Origin: Hypomyces perniciosus
Lineage: Eukaryota > Ascomycota > Sordariomycetes > Hypocreales > Hypocreaceae
Reading direction: 5' to 3'
Assembly: GCA_008477525.1 (NCBI GenBank)
Contig: SPDT01000004.1
Location: forward strand, 1,798,001-1,862,000
DNA length: 64,000 bases
Position numbers and translations under genes: made by a program. A model generated the notes under the pieces. That model had not been told where the DNA came from, ran no database searches, and was given only the letters and a program-made list of their open reading frames with translations. Shown here piece by piece: positions 58,742-64,000 of this stretch. The number at the start of each line of letters is the position of its first letter. The stretch's first letter is position 1.

Positions 58742-60939
58742 GTTGAGATTAGGAGAATCCGGCGTCCGAGGGTATGGAGGGAAGGGTCGAAGATGTGAAA
58801 AAGGATCGTTAATCAGGGCCTACACACTATCAGCTACAATTGTTGAGGTGTACAATTCACTTTTCTGGCCCGATATAACCGTCCAAGGTGTCGAGGAGTG
58901 AGGGAATAGCCGCCTTCTTATGTATGCAAATCTGTGAGACGGACGTAATGGCTTTCCTTTGTCATATGTTATGTCATCAGAGTTACCGTATCCACAGCTC
59001 TTTCCCTGTATGGTATAGAAGGACGGCTTGTCCGGCCCCTTGATTTATATCTCCTTCATCTGAGTCCTCCGCCTGTTCCGTATGGATAGAATTGCCGAGG
59101 TTTTCTCCACACTTGTGGCCCGAGGTAGACCGTTCCTCTTATAGTGCGGAGCATGTACTCAGTGATGCGGCTAGTATAGAAAAATACCGAACACACCACA
59201 AAGAGAACACCGTGCAGACGTCTTCGGTGTTTTTTTTAATACCCATAGGTAGAGCTACGGCAAGGCAAGGGATAAGTCTAGCTATTAATGGAAGGTGGAA
59301 TTGATAGATATATCATCCGTATCTTGCTGTCTAACATGTTAATGCTCTGCTGTATGTGTTCATACACTCAATTCTGCCTTGGTACTGCTTATGGCACTGA
59401 TTAGCGTCTTTACTTTGGATCTGGACTTACACGAGACCGCTTTTGGAGAACTACGAAACCGCTACCGTTTTATATCCACCAAATGTTCTCAAGCCCGAGC
59501 TAACACAGCGGCAGTTCCGACTAGATTTCAGTGATGCGCTCGCAACACAGCTTTTGCGGTCTAATGTGAGGTTGGACCCTAGATAGCCCATGGAGTAGTG
59601 ACACACCGGCCCCGACGTTTCGGTACATGTCGGGGTCTTGACTTTGTGAGCACTCTCTGTATCAATCGACTTGGGGTATAATGGTTGTGAAGAAAACTAA
59701 ACCCTGGTATGGGTGGAAAGGGAGAGAGCTATCTGGGCGCAATAGATATAATCTCCCTCCTGTTTCCAGTTATGCAACCATTATAGCAATATACATCTAT
59801 AAACGAGCGCAATTCTTATACCCTAGTTCACAGATACTTCTTATAATAGCCCTACTTAAGCACCTTCTTACACAAACTGCCTTATCTCTTAAATTATACC
59901 GCAACCTCTATAGAAGATAATGAGCTGATTTCAGATGTACCATTTGATAGGTTTCGTATAGGTACTTATTTGGCTATGTGGGTATGTGGTTTGGTTTTTA
60001 GTCCATTGGCTTTCCGTCTTTTTTTAACCAGTTGTGCTAGCTGTTCTTATGCGATGATGGTAAGTTGCAATCTTCCTGCGTTGACAGGTACCTAATCAAT
60101 TGCCATCAAGACGCCGAAACCAAGGTACTCAATTACCACGACAATGGAATTAAGACAGAGAAAACCTTTGCGACAATGGCTGAAGACTTCATACATCTGC
60201 GGTCTCAGAAGCTGTTGGACGATTACTCTGATGACTTGGATCTCTACACAAGGTGAAGAAGTGTCTGCGTGGATATCAGCCTGCTCCCAATTGCAACCTG
60301 CGATGGGGTGTATATATTTGTGCTGCTTATGTCTTCGCTTAACTATCTTGTCGCGTTACCTATAAGGTCACTTATCCACACACATAGTGTGGGCTCACAT
60401 TTTGCTGGATTTTGGTCTGACATATCTACTAACCTCTCCCAAGAGATACGCTGCGTGGAGAACTTGAGACACTTCTAGATTAATATCCGTTTTGTCGGCA
60501 TCTCCCTCTTACCCCGAACCTTTTCTTCAAGATTCAAGGCCATGATGGCTCACCAGCTATGGCAAAGCGAGATAATTAACCGCTAGAAGTGATTGCGGGG
60601 GACACACTATAGTGGTACTGAGGCCACACTTGGAAGGATATCCTATAACTACAACGTATTTGACAAGCATTATGTCGAGAATTCTGTGACAGCATGGGCA
60701 TGAAGGATTATCGAGTTTAAAGATTCATTTTTATTGATAATATCCAAGCCTCGGATATACCCTGCCACTATTGGCAGCTGTTCACATACTAGCTGGGGTC
60801 ATCAATTCAGAGTGTCAATGTCCAAGATACTGTGAGAACCATCCCATAACGAGCGCAGATGTGAGTCGTTGAGAATAGAAGATAATGAAGCAACCCACAA
60901 GGGAAAGCAAAGACACTTATCCATCATCATGCCTTCAAT
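58742..60939. other. Intergenic region of 2.2 kb
   Basis: Promoter of the carotenoid oxygenase, an AT-rich stretch at 59.7-59.95 kb and the second copy of the 30-bp repeat. No gene was recognised on either strand. Confidence 0.5.
60393..60422 (+). repeat. 30-bp dispersed direct repeat, copy 2
   Basis: Identical to 52643-52672. See that entry. Confidence 0.9.
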
Positions 60940-62010
60940 TTATGGGAAATAGGGGATTTCCTGCGTGGTGCAGTGAATACCACCGCCCAGTAGAGGCAAC
61001 TCCTCAATCAGAACGGGGAAAATTCTCCTCTCGTCGCCAAACAGTCTCTGTGTTGTAATAATGGCCGCAGCGTCATGTGCCGGGTCGCCAAATTGAGGCA
61101 CGACAATACCTCCGTTGACCAGCACATAGTTGACGTAGCTCCGCACGGGAGGGTCGTCCTCAAAGCCCCCGGGAGGGAAGATTTCCGAGTCAGGTTCCTC
61201 CACCTCGATGATCTCGAGCGGACGACCCTTTGCGTCGGTCGCATTGCCCAGTATCTCAAGAGCTTCCTCGTAGATGACGGTCCAGTCTGTCTGTTTGGCC
61301 TCATTGGCCTTGCTCACGATCACCACACCCGGACGAACAAACCGAACTAGGGCGTCGATGTGGCAGTCCGTTGAGTCAATGTTCTTTCTGCCAGGGATCC
61401 AGATAATCTTCTCGACGCCAAGGGTACGCTTCAGCTCAGTCTCAATGTCTTCACGAGACTTGCCTGGGTTTCTGTTGTCATTGATAATCGAGCTCTCCGT
61501 CAACAGGAGAGTTCCTTCGCCGTCAGTCTCCAGTGCTCCACCTTCAGTCACGATAGAGGTTTCAATTCGCTCGATTTGAACGTCCTGCAGGAAAGTCTTT
61601 GCAAGGACTTCAGTTGTGGGTGTGCTGTACTTGCCACCCCAGCCGTTGAAGTTGTAGTCAAGACCAACAAGGCTGCGGTCTGCTCCGGGCCCCTCCTTGA
61701 CGACGAATGTGGGGGCAATGTCTCTCAGCCAGACATCCATGCTTGTGCCTTTAATGCGGTGTATAGTAATTGGGAAAGGTGTCTCAACATCGGAAAAGTG
61801 AGCCTCAGCCTCATCATGGCGCTCATTGCCCACAATCACGGTGACGGGCTGGAAGTGGGCGATGGCTTGAGCAATTGATGACACTTCTTTCGTTGCCTTG
61901 GCCAGCCTGTCAGGGTAATCTTTCAGGATCCCCTCTAGGCCTGGCCAGCCCAGGATGGTGCTTCTTTGCGGTGCCCATTCTGCCCGGCGGCGAAGAGTAA
62001 AGTCAGGCAT
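60940..62010 (-). CDS. Agmatine deiminase-like protein (peptidyl-arginine deiminase superfamily)
   Basis: Intronless minus-strand gene of 356 residues from the ATG at 62010 (MPDFTLRRRAEWAPQRSTIL). The length and motifs match AguA-type enzymes: EWAPQRSTILGWP at the N-terminus, MDVWLRDIAPTF with an Asp of the active site, NGWGGKY, TEGGALETDGEGTLL, DCHIDALVRF with the catalytic His, and GGGIHCTTQEIP with the catalytic Cys near residue 347. The known reaction converts agmatine to N-carbamoylputrescine and ammonia in polyamine metabolism. Fungi have scattered members; the lack of introns would allow acquisition from bacteria but does not prove it. A related deiminase on another guanidino compound is possible. 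Confidence 0.88.
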   Translation of the reverse strand: MPDFTLRRRAEWAPQRSTILGWPGLEGILKDYPDRLAKATKEVSSIAQAIAHFQPVTVIVGNERHDEAEAHFSDVETPFPITIHRIKGTSMDVWLRDIAPTFVVKEGPGADRSLVGLDYNFNGWGGKYSTPTTEVLAKTFLQDVQIERIETSIVTEGGALETDGEGTLLLTESSIINDNRNPGKSREDIETELKRTLGVEKIIWIPGRKNIDSTDCHIDALVRFVRPGVVIVSKANEAKQTDWTVIYEEALEILGNATDAKGRPLEIIEVEEPDSEIFPPGGFEDDPPVRSYVNYVLVNGGIVVPQFGDPAHDAAAIITTQRLFGDERRIFPVLIEELPLLGGGIHCTTQEIPYFP

Positions 62011-63654
62011 GGCTTGAGGAGGGGCTGGTGCTCGTGATGAGAGGAGTAGGAAATAATGTGTGAGGTTTAGGAGATGGAAGAACTAAGAAGACTGGATCGT
62101 AGTTCGGATTCTTCTCTTCTTTTACGGGGAAGTTGGGGGGTTTTATATTAGTACAACCCCCCTCTTGTGTCTGATCACATGTACTTCAGACGGCATCAAT
62201 ACTATTCATATGGGTACTACTCCATTATCTTGGCGCTGTGATGGCGTCGAATGCGTGGGCTCGGTGTGCAAAATGCAATAATAATCTGCACGAGTATGGG
62301 GATATTGACGCTGTCTCAGTACACCGCATCAGCTGAAAACACGTACTACCAGATCTATTGGATGTCATTTGAGATGGTGGTGGTGTCACTGCCCAAGTGC
62401 CCCATCCGGTCTGACAACAACTGATCTGGCCTGCTTCGTTCGTTGCATTGACATCATCGAGGGCTTCGTCTAATATCCAATCAGCAGCTCCAAGATGCGT
62501 CTCGCAGCTGTTTTCTCCGCACTCGTCTACGCCCGACGTCTGAACTCAACTGCAGAGATACACCCAGCCAACCCATTGAGACATCCGTTTGGCCGAAACC
62601 GCGTACAACCTCAGCATCGCTTCCTCCTCCTCTATCGTCTCCTACGAGGCCCCCGAGCTCCCCCGAGCCCTCCGAGTCTGCACAGCTCTCGCCCGCATTG
62701 GTATCCATGACGCCATCTCCTCGTCTTAGATCTCCGGTACGACCATCGCCTTTGTGGAGAACCTTGGCAAGGGCTATCTACTCGCCCAATCTCATTCTGT
62801 CGATGCACGCCCGCGGGGAAGTGCTTAGCAGCATCGCAAAGCCCCTCATTCGCCCCTCATTAGCTCCTCATTGGGGCGACGCTCGGATCGGACCGTTTGA
62901 TTCGCTCCTTCGGCCCGCCCATTGTGTGTGTTCTAATAAACTGTAGCTGGCCGTGCCGTGCCATTGTCCCAGACGTGCTTGAGCACTGTATCGGCAAGTG
63001 GTTATTCACAATAGCTCGAAATGACGGCATCTTTACGTTGCTCTTCACCTGAGAGAAGGGGCATATCGTATCGCCTTGGTTCTCTATCTGTTGCTGCCTG
63101 GTTGCTTAAGCTTGGGCTGTGATCTTGCGCGAGCTTGCGACACCTGCATTCCGGGACATATTCGCCACGCCTGTCAGGCACTTAGGTACTCCCACGCTAA
63201 CACTAGCTACCGTGAAATGGTGGGCCTCTTTGACATTGCTGCTACCTTAGGGTTAGTACGAGTACGTACGCCGTCTCGCTCACCAGCAACACTATACATA
63301 CTTGTACGAGTAGAATATGCTACGATTACTCCGTAGTGTCTAAAGGTTCCCGCTTCAATCACATGCAGAGGCTCCTAAAGTGAATATATACTATTTCGTT
63401 AGCTTCGGTTGAGGCGGGGGCGGCAATCGCGCGAGGCGTCAAGACCCACCACGTGCAGGAAATGGCCGATTTTGAGGTCCCCAAGTATTATTACTCCTCC
63501 ATTCATTATCTTATACTACTAGCAAGTTCTTTATAACCGGTTTATTATACTAGCAACATAGAGCATAAAAGAACAAGGAAAGAAACTTTCACTCTAAGCA
63601 GCCTAACTTGGATTAGTAGTAAGTATAATCCGTGCGAAGAACTGATACGCCTGG

Positions 63655-63757
63655 AGAAAAGGGGAAAAGCAAAGGTAAAAAGAAAAGGGAACAATAAAAA
63701 AGAGGAAAAAGGAAAAAGGAGAAGGGGAAAGAGGAAAGGGAAAAAAAGTAAAAAGAG
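63655..63757 (+). repeat. About 100-bp nearly pure purine tract
   Basis: Almost all bases are A or G over about 100 bp, with only a few pyrimidines. On the opposite strand it is the T/C-rich stretch just downstream of the tRNA gene. Confidence 0.85.
63741..63754 (-). terminator. RNA polymerase III terminator of the tRNA-Leu gene
   Basis: On the minus strand, a T5 run (63754-63750) begins five bases after the tRNA 3' end and is followed by a T7 run (63747-63741). Runs of four or more T stop RNA polymerase III. Confidence 0.8.
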
Positions 63758-63758
63758 C

Positions 63759-63867
63759 TGACAGGTGTGGGATTCGAACCCACGCCTCTTGCGAGATGCG
63801 AAATCCTTTTAAAGGATCAAGATCTGAATCTTGAGTCGCACGTGTTAGACCACTCCACCAACCTGCC
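63759..63867 (-). tRNA. tRNA-Leu (anticodon CAA) with 27-bp intron
   Basis: The minus strand folds as a class II tRNA. The acceptor stem pairs GGCAGGT with ACCTGTC (one G-U pair), with discriminator A. The anticodon stem TGCGA/TCGCA encloses CTCAAG, so the anticodon is CAA and reads UUG (Leu). A 27-base intron follows position 37 (63829-63803) and contains CTTGA, complementary to the anticodon, as typical for tRNA-Leu(CAA) introns. The variable arm has a CTC-GCAA-GAG hairpin, and the T loop is GTTCGAATC. Mature length is 82 nt. Confidence 0.95.
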
Positions 63868-64000
63868 CTAGCTTGTTCAATGATGAGTGTGGCCAAAACA
63901 GACCCTACATTTCATGTGCTTTCCCGATCCTTGCTTGTTAGGCAGATGCGTCTACTCCTGGCTCTCCCAAACTCATACCTACCAAGTATGCATAACGTGC
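63868..64000. other. Upstream flank of the tRNA gene
   Basis: One hundred and thirty-three bases without coding signal, up to the window end. Confidence 0.6.

Larger units (their letters stand above)
62011..63758. other. Intergenic region with coding-like remnant and purine-rich tract
   Basis: Promoter of the deiminase. On the plus strand a frame at about 62.6-62.8 kb reads NLSIASSSSIVSYEAPELPR and, after a TAG at about 62728, ISGTTIAFVENLGKGYLLAQ, suggesting a decayed gene of unknown family. A nearly pure purine tract lies at 63655-63757. TACGAAGTA-type motifs (for example ACTCCGTAG near 63331) are present. Confidence 0.45.

Noticed and set aside
16567..60000. Possible giant mobile element (Starship-like) carrying the accessory genes
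   Set aside because: No captain-type tyrosine recombinase, no terminal repeats and no target duplication were seen in the window.

Overview
The window is nuclear DNA of a filamentous ascomycete (Pezizomycotina, probably a sordariomycete). Most genes are split by 48-100 bp introns with GT-AG ends and CTRAC-like branch points. The protein families are fungal: HET-domain proteins, a PNP-NACHT-ankyrin NLR, an SRPK-like kinase, a CVNH lectin and an F-box/DUF6546 protein. I saw no bacterial or organellar gene organisation.

Left part (1-10.6 kb) is conserved housekeeping DNA: the 5' half of a vigilin/Scp160-type KH-domain gene (minus, cut by the window edge), a complete STE20/PAK kinase gene (plus) and a mitochondrially targeted short-chain dehydrogenase (minus). 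A gene-poor stretch of about 6 kb follows (10.6-16.5 kb), with simple repeats, an A26 tract and many copies of a short palindromic TACGAAGTA/TACGGAGTA motif.

Middle part (16.5-55.7 kb) is an accessory island. It holds self/non-self and defence-type genes: a PNP-NACHT-ankyrin NLR with nearly identical ankyrin repeats and a tail cut by stop codons, two HET-domain genes, a DUF4419 gene and a DUF7924 gene. It also holds a CVNH lectin, an SRPK-like kinase broken by one stop codon, a small secreted protein, an F-box/DUF6546 gene, a MACPF/jacalin-like gene with a one-base frameshift, and a coiled-coil protein. A 2OG-Fe(II) oxygenase lies between the NLR and the first HET gene. Several gene remnants (F-box start, ankyrin tail, an unrecognised gene at 21.8 kb, another at 39.3 kb) and AT-rich islands lie between them. 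Four of the stop codons can be explained by a single CpA-to-TpA change, as expected from RIP-like mutation.

Right part (55-64 kb) is metabolic: a small SnoaL/NTF2-like protein, a carotenoid cleavage oxygenase with one intron, an intronless agmatine deiminase-like gene, and at the very end an intron-containing tRNA-Leu(CAA) on the minus strand.

No transposase, integrase, tyrosine recombinase, CRISPR array or rRNA gene was recognised. Coordinates of spliced genes come from reading frame continuity across GT-AG introns by eye, without expression data.
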